Source of the DNA: Roseitalea sp. | GTDB taxonomy: Bacteria; Pseudomonadota; Alphaproteobacteria; Rhizobiales; Rhizobiaceae | NCBI GenBank assembly: GCA_017642895.1 | Contig: JAEPON010000006.1 | Coordinates: forward strand, 62,001-126,000 | DNA: 64,000 bases | Reading direction: 5' to 3' | Shown: positions 55,465 through 64,000 of the stretch, in pieces | How the letters are laid out: every line of letters begins with the position of its first letter | How positions within the stretch are numbered: the stretch's first letter is position 1 | Translations under genes and position numbers: made by a program | The notes under the pieces: model-generated | Database searches by the model: none | Told to the model about the DNA's origin: nothing | The model's input: only the letters and a program-made list of their open reading frames with translations

Positions 55465-56394
55465 ATGATCGAACCTTTTCTGGAAATGATGAGCGCCGAG
55501 CGCGGCGCGGCCGCCAACACGCTTGAGTCCTATCGCCGTGATCTCGAGGAAGCCGACCGGTTCGTCCGGGCGCGCGGGGTGGCGGGACTGCACACGGCGC
55601 AGACTGCCGATCTTTCGGCCCATATGCAGGACCTGGAAGCCCGGGGTTTTGCGGCCAGTTCGCAATCCAGGCACCTGTCGGCGCTGCGCCAGTTCTTCGG
55701 TTTCCTGTTCGCCGAGAGTGTGCGTCCGGACGATCCGACGGGCGTCATCGCCTCGCCGAAAAAGGAACAGAGCCTGCCACGCCATCTGAGCATGGACGCG
55801 GTGTCGCGGCTGCTGGAAACCGCGCGATGCGAGGCCCTTGAAGCCGGAAAAACGCCGACGCAGGCACGGCGCGGGGCGCGCACCCATGCGGTGGTCGAAC
55901 TTCTGTACGCGACGGGTTTGCGCATCAGCGAACTGACGCGTCTGCCGGCGACGATCCTGCATCGTGACGAGCCGTTCTTCATGGTCAAGGGCAAGGGCGG
56001 CAAGGAACGGCTGGTGCCGCTGTCGGATGATGCGCGCCGCGCCGGACAGGCTTATCGCGCGTTTCTGGACGATGATGAGCGCGTTGCGCAATGCGCTTTC
56101 CTGTTCCCCGATGACGGCTTTGCCGGACCGGTGGCGCGCCAGGTTCTGGCGCGTGATCTCAAGGCGTTGGGTGCGCGCTGTGGCATTGCCGCGGCCGACC
56201 TTTCGCCGCATGTGTTGCGCCATGCGTTTGCGACCCATCTTCTCGAAAACGGCGCCGATCTGCGGGTGGTGCAGCAATTGCTCGGCCACGCGGACATTTC
56301 CACAACCCAAGTCTACACCCATGTCATGGACGAGCGGCTGCATGCGCTGGTCAGCGCCCATCATCCGCTTGCCGCGTCCGGGAACCGGCAATAG
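55465..56394 (+). CDS. xerD: Site-specific tyrosine recombinase XerD
   Basis: This 309-aa recombinase resolves chromosome dimers at dif with XerC. Seen: an N-terminal core-binding domain (AERGAAANTLESYRRDLEEADRF) and the catalytic set Arg153 (GLRISELTRL), Lys177 (KGKGGKERLVPL), His249 and Arg252 (HVLRHAFATHLL), His275 (LLGHADISTTQVYTHV) and Tyr284. A short insertion near residues 120-140 (RCEALEAGKTPTQARRGART) is common in alphaproteobacterial XerD. It is read rightwards, divergent from aroK, with the small membrane protein just upstream. Confidence 0.95.
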   Translation: MIEPFLEMMSAERGAAANTLESYRRDLEEADRFVRARGVAGLHTAQTADLSAHMQDLEARGFAASSQSRHLSALRQFFGFLFAESVRPDDPTGVIASPKKEQSLPRHLSMDAVSRLLETARCEALEAGKTPTQARRGARTHAVVELLYATGLRISELTRLPATILHRDEPFFMVKGKGGKERLVPLSDDARRAGQAYRAFLDDDERVAQCAFLFPDDGFAGPVARQVLARDLKALGARCGIAAADLSPHVLRHAFATHLLENGADLRVVQQLLGHADISTTQVYTHVMDERLHALVSAHHPLAASGNRQ

Positions 56395-56493
56395 CCGGCA
56401 TGACGTTGCCCCGTCCTTGACATGATGGGCTTTTGCCGCCACCTGCATGCCGCAAACGGGCGCGGGAACCGGCCAATGGCCGCAGGATGATCC

Positions 56494-57450
56494 ATGTACA
56501 GCTATCTTGAGTTCGAAAAACCGATCGCTGATCTGGAAGGACAGATTCTCGAACTCAAGAAACTGGCCGAGAGCGGCGAGGGGGCGGTCGATGTTGCCGA
56601 GGAAATCGCCCGGCTCGAAAAGCGCTCGCACGAAGCGCTGGTCGAAGCCTATCGCAAGCTGACGCCGTGGCAGAAGGCGATGGTCGCCCGCCATCCCGAC
56701 CGGCCACACTGCGTCGATTATGTCGAGGCGCTGTTCACCGAGTTCACGCCGCTGGCCGGCGATCGCAATTTTGCCGAGGACCATGCCGTGATGGCGGGAT
56801 TTGCGCGCTATCATGGGCAGCCCGTGGCGCTGATCGGACAGGAAAAGGGCAATGACACCAAGTCGCGCCTGAAGCACAATTTCGGCATGGCCCGCCCCGA
56901 GGGTTATCGGAAGGCCGTCCGGATCATGGAACTGGCCGACCGGTTCGGCCTTCCGGTGATCACGCTGGTCGACACGGCGGGCGCCTATCCGGGCATCGGC
57001 GCCGAGGAGCGCGGCCAGGCCGAGGCGATCGCCCGGTCGACGGAAATGTGCCTGAACCTCACGGTTCCGCTGGTGTCCGTGATCATTGGCGAGGGCGGCT
57101 CGGGCGGCGCGATCGCTATTGCCACGGCCAACACCGTGCTGATGCTTGAGCACGCGATCTATTCGGTGATCTCGCCGGAAGCGGGTGCGTCGATCCTGTG
57201 GCGCGACGCAGCGCGCGCCAAGGATGTGGCGACCGCCATGAAGATCACCGCGCAGGATCTGCTCGAGCTGAAGATCATTGACGCCATCATTTCCGAGCCG
57301 CTGGGCGGCGCGCATCGCGATGTGCCCTCGGTTATGGCCGAAACCGACAACCATTTGTCCAGGGCCATGGCGGCACTCGATGGCAGGGATGGCGCCGCGC
57401 TCAAGCGCGAGCGGCGCGACAAGTTCCTCGCCATCGGCCGCAATCTTTGA
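56494..57450 (+). CDS. accA: Acetyl-CoA carboxylase carboxyltransferase subunit alpha
   Basis: This 318-aa subunit transfers carboxyl from biotin to acetyl-CoA, the first step of fatty-acid synthesis. Seen: [46 protein letters not shown]-equivalent [45 protein letters not shown] in the usual form VDTAGAYPG, and [11 protein letters not shown]. Length and N-terminus are normal. It follows xerD after 100 bp. Confidence 0.97.
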   Translation: MYSYLEFEKPIADLEGQILELKKLAESGEGAVDVAEEIARLEKRSHEALVEAYRKLTPWQKAMVARHPDRPHCVDYVEALFTEFTPLAGDRNFAEDHAVMAGFARYHGQPVALIGQEKGNDTKSRLKHNFGMARPEGYRKAVRIMELADRFGLPVITLVDTAGAYPGIGAEERGQAEAIARSTEMCLNLTVPLVSVIIGEGGSGGAIAIATANTVLMLEHAIYSVISPEAGASILWRDAARAKDVATAMKITAQDLLELKIIDAIISEPLGGAHRDVPSVMAETDNHLSRAMAALDGRDGAALKRERRDKFLAIGRNL

Positions 57451-57570
57451 CGGGACAGTCGTCCACGTCGTTGCGTTCCGCGTCAGCCTGCCACGCCCAT
57501 CGGTTTGTTGTCCGCTTGGCATCGACGGTTCGGACGCATATCTGTGAGCCAGTCGCTCAAGGAAATGGCA

Positions 57571-58719
57571 ATGGCACAGGCACCCAGCAAGGACATCGTC
57601 ACTGAAACGCTGCGCAAGATCACGCTGCCCGACGGGCGCGATCTGGTGGGAGCGGGCTTGGTGTCGGACATCTTCATCGCTGACGGCAAGGTCTTCTTTT
57701 CGCTGACCTGTGATGCCGCTGACGCCGAGCGGCTCGAGCCCGTTCGCCAGGCGGCGCAGGCCGCCGTTACGGCGTTGGCCGGTGTGAACGCGGCGATGGT
57801 CGCGCTGACCGCAGAAAAAAAGGGCGGGCCAAACGGGTCGGCGGCGCCGGCGCGCAACGTCCCGCCTCCGCCGCCGTCTGCCGAACGGCGCCCGGTGACC
57901 GACCGGGCCAAGCCCGACGTTCCCGGCGTCAAGCACATCATCGCCGTCGCTTCGGGCAAGGGCGGCGTCGGCAAGTCGACGACCGCGATCAATCTGGCGC
58001 TGGGCCTTGCGGCCTGCGGTCTGAAGACGGGCATTCTCGATGCCGACATTTACGGGCCGTCCCTGCCGCGGCTTCTGGGCCTCAAGGACACCAAGCCGAA
58101 GCAGCTTGAAGGCCGTGTTCTCAAACCGGTCGAACAATTCGGGCTGCAAGCCATGTCGATCGGCTTTCTGGTCGAGGAAGAAACGCCGATGATCTGGCGC
58201 GGCCCCATGGTCGTTTCGGCGATCACGCAGATGCTGCGCGAGGTGGCATGGACCGATCTTGACGTTCTGGTCGTTGATATGCCGCCGGGCACGGGCGACG
58301 CCCAACTCACCATGGCGCAGAACGTGCCGCTGTCGGGCGCGGTGATCGTGTCCACGCCGCAGGATCTTGCGCTGATCGATGCCCGCAAGGGTTTGAAAAT
58401 GTTCGAGAAGGTCAATGTGCCGGTTCTCGGCATCATCGAGAATATGAGCTATTTCGTCGCGCCGGACACCGGCGCCCGCTATGACATATTCGGCCATGGC
58501 GGTGCTAAGGCGGAAGCGGCCCGGCTCGGCGTTCCGTTCCTGGGCGAGGTGCCGCTGGTGATGGCGATCCGCGAGATGTCCGATGCGGGCAGGCCGATCA
58601 CGGTGGCAGAACCGGACGGTCCGCATGCGTCAGCCTACACCGCCATCGCCGAAACGGTGTCGGCGTCGCTGTCGGCCGGTGCCGGCGCAAAACCCGCACC
58701 CGCCATCGTTTTCGAGTAG
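57571..58719 (+). CDS. Mrp/ApbC-type Fe-S cluster carrier P-loop ATPase
   Basis: This 382-aa protein has an N-terminal DUF59/MIP18-like domain (IVTETLRKITLPDGRDLVGAGLVSDIFIADGKVFFSLT), a proline-rich linker (about residues 95-125) and a ParA/Mrp ATPase domain with VASGKGGVGKST and the long MPPGTGDAQLT. The CxxC pair that most Mrp proteins use to hold the Fe-S cluster (in the YFVCPxC region) is replaced here by YFVAPDTGARYD, as in other rhizobia. The start at 57571 follows AAGGAA. It is convergent with leuC. Confidence 0.93.
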   Translation: MAQAPSKDIVTETLRKITLPDGRDLVGAGLVSDIFIADGKVFFSLTCDAADAERLEPVRQAAQAAVTALAGVNAAMVALTAEKKGGPNGSAAPARNVPPPPPSAERRPVTDRAKPDVPGVKHIIAVASGKGGVGKSTTAINLALGLAACGLKTGILDADIYGPSLPRLLGLKDTKPKQLEGRVLKPVEQFGLQAMSIGFLVEEETPMIWRGPMVVSAITQMLREVAWTDLDVLVVDMPPGTGDAQLTMAQNVPLSGAVIVSTPQDLALIDARKGLKMFEKVNVPVLGIIENMSYFVAPDTGARYDIFGHGGAKAEAARLGVPFLGEVPLVMAIREMSDAGRPITVAEPDGPHASAYTAIAETVSASLSAGAGAKPAPAIVFE

Positions 58720-58749
58720 CCCGCTGTGCCGAGTGAGACCGGCCGGGGT

Positions 58750-60162
58750 TCAACCCTTGAGCGAGCGAATGTCCACAAACCGGCCGGCGATCGCTGCGGC
58801 GGCGGCCATGGCGGGCGAAACGAGATGCGTGCGGCCCTTATAGCCCTGCCGGCCCTCGAAATTGCGGTTCGACGTGGACGCGCAGCGCTGTTCCGGCTTC
58901 AGCCGGTCGTCGTTCATGGCAAGGCACATCGAACAGCCCGGCTCGCGCCAGTCGAAGCCGGCCGCCTTGAAGATGGCGTCGAGCCCTTCGGCCTCGGCTT
59001 GGGCCTTCACAAAGCCCGAGCCGGGTACGATCATCGCATCGACCCGCTCGGCCACGCGCTTGCCCTCGACGACACGGGCGACGTCGCGCAGATCCTCTAT
59101 ACGGCCATTGGTGCATGAGCCGATAAAGGCGCGGTCGATTTCGATGTCTGTGATCTTCGTGCCCGGCTTGAGGCCCATATAGTCGAGTGCCCGCCATTTG
59201 GAGGCGCGCTTGTTGGCATCTTCGATATCATCGGGGTTGGGCACCGTCCCTTCGACCGAGACGACGTCCTCGGGCGACGAACCCCATGAGACGATCGGCG
59301 GCAGGTCGGCGGCATCGAGCGTGACGATCTTGTCGAAATGAGCACCTTCGTCGGTGTGCAGCGTCTTCCAATAGGCGAGCGCCATGTCCCACGCCTTGCC
59401 CGTGGGGGCGCGCGGCTTGTCCTTGATATAGGCGAAAGTGGTTTCGTCGGGCGCGATCATGCCAGCGCGCGCGCCGCCCTCGATCGACATGTTGCAGACC
59501 GTCATGCGGCCTTCCATGGAGAGTGCCCGGATCGCATCGCCCGCATATTCGATGACATGGCCCGTGCCGCCGGCCGTGCCGATCTGGCCGATGATGGCGA
59601 GGATGACATCCTTTGCCGTCACGCCCTGGGGCGCGATGCCATCGACGCGCACCAGCATGTTTTTGGCCTTTTTCTGGATCAGCGTCTGCGTGGCCAGGAC
59701 GTGCTCGACCTCGGATGTGCCGATGCCATGCGCCAAAGCGCCGAAGGCGCCATGGGTCGAGGTGTGGCTGTCGCCGCAGACAATGGTCATGCCCGGCAAG
59801 GTGAAGCCCTGTTCGGGGCCGACAATGTGGACGATGCCCTGACGGCGATCGCGTTCGGAATAATATTCGATGCCGAAATCGGCCGCGTTCTTGGCCAGCG
59901 CCTCCACCTGGATGCGGCTTTCCTCGTTCTTGATGCCCAGATGCCGGTCGGGCGAGGTGGGCACATTGTGATCGACCACGGCCAGCGTCTTGTCGGGCTG
60001 ACGGACGCTGCGGTTCGCCATGCGCAGACCCTCGAATGCCTGCGGGCTTGTCACCTCATGGACCAGATGCCGGTCGATATAGATGAGCGAGGTGCCGTCT
60101 TCGGCTTCGTGAACCAGATGGTCGTCCCAGATCTTGTCATAGAGCGTGCGCGGCGCGGCCAT
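58750..60162 (-). CDS. leuC: 3-isopropylmalate dehydratase large subunit
   Basis: This 470-aa aconitase-family subunit carries a [4Fe-4S] cluster bound by Cys in FIGSCTNGR and in CSMCLAMN. Seen: [13 protein letters not shown] at the N-terminus, [42 protein letters not shown] and [19 protein letters not shown]. Together with LeuD (about 33 kb to the left) it isomerises 2- to 3-isopropylmalate. Convergent with mrp, 30 bp away. Confidence 0.97.
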   Translation of the reverse strand: MAAPRTLYDKIWDDHLVHEAEDGTSLIYIDRHLVHEVTSPQAFEGLRMANRSVRQPDKTLAVVDHNVPTSPDRHLGIKNEESRIQVEALAKNAADFGIEYYSERDRRQGIVHIVGPEQGFTLPGMTIVCGDSHTSTHGAFGALAHGIGTSEVEHVLATQTLIQKKAKNMLVRVDGIAPQGVTAKDVILAIIGQIGTAGGTGHVIEYAGDAIRALSMEGRMTVCNMSIEGGARAGMIAPDETTFAYIKDKPRAPTGKAWDMALAYWKTLHTDEGAHFDKIVTLDAADLPPIVSWGSSPEDVVSVEGTVPNPDDIEDANKRASKWRALDYMGLKPGTKITDIEIDRAFIGSCTNGRIEDLRDVARVVEGKRVAERVDAMIVPGSGFVKAQAEAEGLDAIFKAAGFDWREPGCSMCLAMNDDRLKPEQRCASTSNRNFEGRQGYKGRTHLVSPAMAAAAAIAGRFVDIRSLKG

Positions 60163-60288
60163 GGCGGCGTGTCCTCATTGGCGAGTGGCGGTATCGCGCC
60201 GATATGCAACGGCAGGGGAACGGGCGTCAAGGATGCGGCCGCGCATACTGCGGCACGGCATGCGCGCCGGCCCTGGTTCGGCGCCCGC

Positions 60289-60564
60289 TTAGCGTTCCTG
60301 CTGCAGGCGAAACTCGAAGTAGCGCAACTGCCGCTCGGGGATCTCGCGCGTATCGACGCGGCCCCGCCGCAGATCGCGCAGCAGCTTCTGCTCGGCGCGT
60401 TGGTCCAACGCAAAGCTGGGATTGAGCTTTGGCGTCAGGATCGGGTCATACAGGCGGCCTGAGGCGATGGCGTTCAGGCGTCCGCCGCCACGCGAACCCT
60501 CGAAAGCCAACGCCGGAGCTGTGGGAAGCGTCAGAAGTGCTGCGAGAAAGGCCCGCCTTTTCAT
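60289..60564 (-). CDS. Small exported protein of unknown function
   Basis: This 91-aa product has a short signal peptide (MKRRAFLAALLTLPTAPALA, possible twin-arginine-like start but only one RR pair without the full motif) and a mature basic, mostly helical domain of about 70 residues (AEQKLLRDLRRGRVDTREIPERQLRYFEFRLQQER). I do not recognise the family. The ATG at 60564 follows GGAGACAGAC. It lies 137 bp downstream of bchJ on the same strand and 126 bp from leuC. Confidence 0.65.
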   Translation of the reverse strand: MKRRAFLAALLTLPTAPALAFEGSRGGGRLNAIASGRLYDPILTPKLNPSFALDQRAEQKLLRDLRRGRVDTREIPERQLRYFEFRLQQER

Positions 60565-60701
60565 GTCTGTCTCCAAGATGCGCCGAAATCGGAATTGTGT
60601 TGTCCGATATCTGGCGTCCCGACATGGTGAATGCCAGAGGCATACGAACATATTGTCGTGAGCAAGCCTCGCCGTGCCGACACGCCGTTGCCGGTCTGAC
60701 C

Positions 60702-61334
60702 CTATACCCTGACGATCTCGAAGCGGCACATCCGGCCGTCCCGGCCCGCACATTCGGTCTCATGGATGGTGATGGCCGGATCGACGAGGGTCTGAAACAG
60801 GCGCCGGAACACCGCCGCGTGCCAGATGCAGGATGAAAAGCCGTTCCTGCCAAGACAGATCGGATTGTCGTGAATGGCGATGAAGTCCGGGCCCCGCTCG
60901 ACGTGCGCATTGCCCGCAAAGGTCCAGGCGTTGCGGGCAATCGCCGCCAGCAGGACGCGTTGCGCAACGTCCGACGGCAGATGTTTCAAAAGCCACTGGG
61001 CCGCCTTGGGGATGCGGTTGGCCAGAATGTAGTCGCCCGTCAGTTCGCCGGCACGCTTCATCACCGCATCGGCGGTCTGGGCATCCAATCGGGCCGCGAT
61101 CTGGCGGTTCAGCGCATTGACGATACCGGCATCGACCATCGCATCGGGATCGGTGTCGGCAAGGCTCTCAAGGCCGGCGGCGCCGAAAATCGCCCGGCGC
61201 GCACCGGCGCCCGCCAGTTCATCGAGCGCCGTCCGGGTCTGGATGATGGCGTTGGGGCCGACCTTTGGCGGCGTTTGCTCGACCGGGGCGAGGTGGGCGG
61301 GCGATCCTGGTGTTGGGACATCAAGGACCGTCAC
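60702..61334 (-). CDS. bchJ: BchJ, V4R-domain protein of bacteriochlorophyll synthesis
   Basis: This 210-aa protein has a C-terminal V4R (4-vinyl reductase) domain: YILANRIPKAAQWLLKHLPSDVAQRVLLAAIARNAWTFAG, FIAIHDNPICLG and CAGRDGRMCRFEIV with the small-molecule-binding cysteines. BchJ was first proposed as the 4- or 8-vinyl reductase of bacteriochlorophyll synthesis; later work assigned vinyl reduction to other enzymes and left BchJ as a probable substrate-carrying accessory. Start is a GTG with AAGGAGA upstream at good spacing. It lies 34 bp downstream of bchE on the same strand, as in Rhodobacter, so they are one operon. Confidence 0.88.
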   Translation of the reverse strand: MTVLDVPTPGSPAHLAPVEQTPPKVGPNAIIQTRTALDELAGAGARRAIFGAAGLESLADTDPDAMVDAGIVNALNRQIAARLDAQTADAVMKRAGELTGDYILANRIPKAAQWLLKHLPSDVAQRVLLAAIARNAWTFAGNAHVERGPDFIAIHDNPICLGRNGFSSCIWHAAVFRRLFQTLVDPAITIHETECAGRDGRMCRFEIVRV

Positions 61335-61368
61335 TGCGTGTCTCCTTCAAACCCGGCGTTGATGCGCA

Positions 61369-63075
61369 TCACTCCGCAGCCGGCGGCGCGTCGGTGGGCA
61401 GCCTGACCTTCGGCGGCCGCTTGGCGCTGGGCCGGCGGGTCGATGTCGGCAGTCCGGAATAGTCTTCCATCTGCCCGGTGCCGCCGCCGCATGCCATCGG
61501 CACGCCGTCCTCGTTCTTTTCGATCTTCCTGCGCGCCTCCTGCAGCGCCACCTTCTTGTCGTGGATGGCCGCCCAGTCATCAAGCTGTGCCTTGGCGATC
61601 GTGCGCGTTTCGTCGAAGTGGAAGTCGACCTTGCCCTTGGATTGCGGGCCCCAATAATTGTGCTTGCCGAGGTCATAGAATTTGCGCTGAAAGCCGGCTT
61701 TCAGGAACGCCTTCAGACAGCCCAGCAGATAACGGCGCCGAAAGCCCGTGCCGCGCCACGGATAGTGGAACAGTGCCTTCTTGGAATAAAAGCGCCGGTA
61801 ATTGTTCATCACCCGGTCGAGCAGTTCGTCCCGGTCCATCGCTTCGGGCTTCATGATCGGTGTGACGAAATTGTATTTGGAGAAATCGAACACCTCGACC
61901 TTGTCGCCCAGTTCCTGGAAGAGCGGCGTGAACGGCCAGGGCGTGTACATTGCCCAGTTGGCGAGATCTGGCTGCCAGTCCCACGCCATCTTGTAGGTTT
62001 CTTCCAGCGTCTCGGCGGTCTCGTTGTCGAGACCGACGATGAATTGCGCCTCGGTGAAGATGTCGGCGTCGCGCAGAAGCTTGATCGCCCGCTTGTTGTC
62101 GGCGACTTTTGTCTCCTTGTTGAACTGGTCGAGCTTCATCTGCGCGGCTGCCTCGGTGCCGAGCGAGACATGCACAAGGCCGGCCTTGCGGTAGAGCGGC
62201 AGCAGTTCTTCATCGCGCAATATGTCGGTGACGCGCGTGTTGATGCCCCATTTGATCCTGTCGGGCAGGCCGCGCGCGATTAGTTCCTCGCAAAACTCGA
62301 TGAACTTCTTGCGGTTGATGGTCGGCTCCTCGTCGGCAAGGATGAAGAAGCCAACGCCGTGATCGTTGACCAGCGTTTCGATCTCATCGACGACCGCCTT
62401 GGGATCGCGGACGCGATAGTCGCGCCAAAATTTCCACTGCGAGCAGAAAGAGCAGGTGAACGGGCAGCCGCGTGCCATGTTGGGGATCGCCACCTTCACG
62501 CCGAGCGGCACGTAGATGTATTTGTTCCATTCGAGCAGCGACCAGTCCGGCTCGATGGCATCGAGGTTCTTCACCGTCGGCGCGGCGGGGGTGGCGACGA
62601 TCTGCTCGCCGTCGCGGAAGGCCAGCCCCTTGATCTGATCTCGTCCGGCCGGCCAGCGCCCCTGATCGACAGCGGCGACGAACTCGGCGAAAATTTCCTC
62701 GCCCTCGCCGCGTACGATCACATCGACCCATGGCGCCTCCGACAGGACCTGCTTGTACATGAAGGTGGCGTGCACGCCGCCGAGCACACGCACAGCCTTT
62801 GGGCAGACCTGCTGGGCGATCTTCAAGACATTTTCGGCGACATAGATGGACGGGGTGATGGCGGTTGTGCCGACAATATCGGGTTGCAGATCGGCCAGCT
62901 TCTTGCCCAGATCGACATCGTCGATCTCGTTGGTCATGGCGTCGATGAAGGTGACCTTGTCAAAGCCCGCCTTCTTCAAAGAGCCCGCCAGATAGGCGAC
63001 CCAGGCCGGTGGCCAGTTGCCGGCGATTTCCGCCCCGCCCGAGTGATAGTTCGGATGAACAAGTACGACATGCAT
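61369..63075 (-). CDS. bchE: BchE, oxygen-independent Mg-protoporphyrin IX monomethyl ester cyclase
   Basis: This 568-aa B12-dependent radical SAM enzyme forms ring E (protochlorophyllide) from Mg-protoporphyrin monomethyl ester under low oxygen. Seen: the N-terminal [23 protein letters not shown], the cobalamin-binding domain (residues about 1-140), [25 protein letters not shown], the CxxxCxxC cluster motif in [14 protein letters not shown] (Cys204, Cys208, Cys211), and C-terminal [26 protein letters not shown]. Length and motifs match BchE of purple bacteria, not general B12 radical SAM proteins. Start at 63075 follows GGGAGG. The promoter region has PpsR- and FNR-type sites; the oxygen-dependent cyclase acsF is not in the window. 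Confidence 0.93.
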   Translation of the reverse strand: MHVVLVHPNYHSGGAEIAGNWPPAWVAYLAGSLKKAGFDKVTFIDAMTNEIDDVDLGKKLADLQPDIVGTTAITPSIYVAENVLKIAQQVCPKAVRVLGGVHATFMYKQVLSEAPWVDVIVRGEGEEIFAEFVAAVDQGRWPAGRDQIKGLAFRDGEQIVATPAAPTVKNLDAIEPDWSLLEWNKYIYVPLGVKVAIPNMARGCPFTCSFCSQWKFWRDYRVRDPKAVVDEIETLVNDHGVGFFILADEEPTINRKKFIEFCEELIARGLPDRIKWGINTRVTDILRDEELLPLYRKAGLVHVSLGTEAAAQMKLDQFNKETKVADNKRAIKLLRDADIFTEAQFIVGLDNETAETLEETYKMAWDWQPDLANWAMYTPWPFTPLFQELGDKVEVFDFSKYNFVTPIMKPEAMDRDELLDRVMNNYRRFYSKKALFHYPWRGTGFRRRYLLGCLKAFLKAGFQRKFYDLGKHNYWGPQSKGKVDFHFDETRTIAKAQLDDWAAIHDKKVALQEARRKIEKNEDGVPMACGGGTGQMEDYSGLPTSTRRPSAKRPPKVRLPTDAPPAAE

Positions 63076-63115
63076 GGCGGGCCTCCCGACGTTTGCGGGA
63101 AGCGTATCTCTGAAC

Positions 63116-63133
63116 TGTCAATTTTAATTGACA
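63116..63133. promoter_or_regulatory. PpsR/CrtJ-type operator upstream of bchE
   Basis: The site reads TGTCAATTTTAATTGACA, a perfect palindrome of two 8-bp arms around TT that fits the PpsR/CrtJ consensus TGT-N12-ACA exactly. It is centred about 50 bp upstream of the bchE start and overlaps a candidate leftward -10 hexamer TAAAAT. PpsR represses pigment genes aerobically in purple bacteria. No regulator gene is in the window. Confidence 0.75.
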
Positions 63134-63141
63134 TAAATCAA
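63128..63141. promoter_or_regulatory. FNR/FnrL-type box upstream of bchE
   Basis: TTGAC-ATAA-ATCAA matches the FNR consensus TTGAT-N4-ATCAA at nine of ten positions. It overlaps the PpsR-type palindrome by 6 bp and is centred about 60 bp from the bchE start codon. FnrL activates bchE in Rhodobacter when oxygen falls, so activation and repression could compete here. Confidence 0.65.
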
Positions 63142-63244
63142 CGTCAACTCTTTTGGGCATTAGGAGCAATCGGTGCAATTCTCCGCTTGACCGGCCGGGC
63201 GTTCCGGCGCATCGCGCGGCGTCTGTTTGTTGAGCGCTTCGACG

Positions 63245-64000
63245 ATGTTCGTTTATGAGATCGCCGCACTGGCGGCCGCCACCGTCTGGGCGCTGACCGG
63301 GCTCGTCTCGGTAGCGCCGGCCCGTCATCTGGGCGCCATCGCGTTCAACCGGCTGCGCATGGCAATGGTTTTCGCCATGCTGGCGGTCTGGGTCACGCTG
63401 ACCGGCACCTGGAACACGTTGTCAGGCGATGTGTTCTGGCCGCTGGTCTGGTCCGGTCTGGTCGGCATCTTCCTGGGCGACACGGCGCTGTTTGTGACCA
63501 TGAACAGGCTTGGACCGCGCCGCACGGGCATCTTGTTTTCGGTGAACGCGCCGATGTCGGTCGTGCTGGGTTGGATCGTCCTGGGCGAGACGCTGTCGGC
63601 GGTGACCCTTGCCGGCATCGTCATCGCCATGGCCGGCGTCGTACTCGCCATCGTTTTCGGCAAGCGCAAGGACCAATTGCACCAATGGGAAAGCGTGACC
63701 GGGCCGCTCTGGATCGGCGTCGCGTTCGGTCTGGCGGCGGCGCTGTGCCAGTCCGTCGGCGCACTCATCGCGCGCCCGGTCATGGAGAGCGGCCTTGTCG
63801 ATCCGGCGGCGGCCTCGGCGGTGCGGATCGGCGTGGCCGCGCTGTGCCTGACCGTTTTGATGCAGGTTCCGGTGGCAGCGGTGCGCCAGGTCAATCCGCT
63901 GACCCGGAGCATCGCCGGCTATACGGCCTTGTCGGGCTTTCTGGCGATGGCGCTCGGCATGACGTTCCTGCTCTTTGCCCTGTCGGGCGGCGAGGTGGGC
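63245..64000 (+). CDS. EamA/DMT-family transporter, 3' end cut by window
   Basis: An open frame of 252 codons runs from an ATG at 63245 to the right edge with no stop, so it was detected by hand translation. It has two EamA-like blocks: TVWALTGLVSVAPARHLGAIAFNRLRMAM with FLGDTALFVTMNRLGPRRTGILFSVNAPMSVVLGWIVLGE at about residues 80-120, and from about residue 150 WIGVAFGLAAALCQSVGALIARPVM. The family exports small metabolites; the substrate cannot be told. It is divergent from bchE, sharing the 170-bp control region that holds the PpsR and FNR-type sites. Confidence 0.85.
   Translation, partial: MFVYEIAALAAATVWALTGLVSVAPARHLGAIAFNRLRMAMVFAMLAVWVTLTGTWNTLSGDVFWPLVWSGLVGIFLGDTALFVTMNRLGPRRTGILFSVNAPMSVVLGWIVLGETLSAVTLAGIVIAMAGVVLAIVFGKRKDQLHQWESVTGPLWIGVAFGLAAALCQSVGALIARPVMESGLVDPAAASAVRIGVAALCLTVLMQVPVAAVRQVNPLTRSIAGYTALSGFLAMALGMTFLLFALSGGEVG

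Noticed and set aside
55126..58626. Minus-strand frame of 1166 codons opposite xerD, accA and mrp
   Set aside because: It is antisense to three well-supported genes and its translation is low-complexity Arg/His/Gly/Asp-rich without recognisable domains.
63116..63126. TTGACA within the PpsR-type palindrome as a leftward -35 element for bchE
   Set aside because: No acceptable -10 hexamer lies 16-18 bp downstream of it; the alternative TTGACG/TAAAAT pair has only 15-bp spacing, so no single promoter is asserted.

Overview
The window reads as a gene-dense chromosomal segment of an alphaproteobacterium, most likely of the Hyphomicrobiales (Rhizobiales). The grounds are the GC-rich code, the mnmG-rsmG-parA-parB-holA order typical of the oriC-proximal region, a parS site inside rsmG, the aerobic cobaltochelatase pair cobS/cobT, DUF2125 and DUF1737 proteins, and an ftsEX-ydcF-plsC block. 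Nearly everything is chromosomal housekeeping. No insertion sequence, prophage, CRISPR array, tRNA or rRNA was recognised.

Layout. 1-8.0 kb: tRNA modification and 16S rRNA methylation genes, chromosome partition (parS, parA, parB), then the leftward leuS-lptE-holA operon. 8.1-16.2 kb: PLP-homeostasis protein, a bidirectional terminator, rpmF, three peptidoglycan transglycosylases (mltB-like, mtgA, SLT), two isoprenoid genes (ispA, ispG), a 3-hydroxybutyrate dehydrogenase and a patatin. 16.2-21.4 kb: a TetR regulator divergent from an RND efflux pair, with palindromic operator candidates between them. 21.4-27.5 kb: asd, then leuB-ridA-KAS-ACP-leuD, where the ACP/KAS pair resembles NodF/NodE. 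27.6-33.1 kb: a CitE-type lyase operon, a zincin, a 0.6 kb gene-free stretch, a membrane-anchored TAXI-type protein and argG.

33.3-45.8 kb: LysE exporter, ftsE-ftsX, YdcF, PlsC, a ChaC-like cyclotransferase, DUF2125, an aromatic/histidine block (chorismate mutase-hisC-tyrC), gloB, a lysoplasmalogenase, an EamA transporter and a DUF3108 protein. 45.9-52.1 kb: rpmB with a clear promoter, a YhhQ queuosine-precursor transporter preceded by a preQ1-I-like pseudoknot, a phytase-like esterase, cobT, cobS, a J-domain protein and a BolA protein. 52.1-60.6 kb: CNNM/CorC protein, aroB, aroK, xerD, accA, mrp, leuC and a small secreted protein.

60.7-63.2 kb is the most distinctive part: bchJ and bchE of bacteriochlorophyll synthesis, with a perfect 8-bp-arm palindrome fitting the PpsR/CrtJ consensus TGT-N12-ACA overlapping an FNR-type box just upstream of bchE. 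The organism is therefore probably an (an)oxygenic phototroph, or descends from one, with light/oxygen-controlled pigment genes next to ordinary leucine and Fe-S genes. BchE is a cobalamin-dependent radical SAM enzyme, so the cobS/cobT pair 11 kb away is functionally related. The window ends inside an EamA-family transporter gene.
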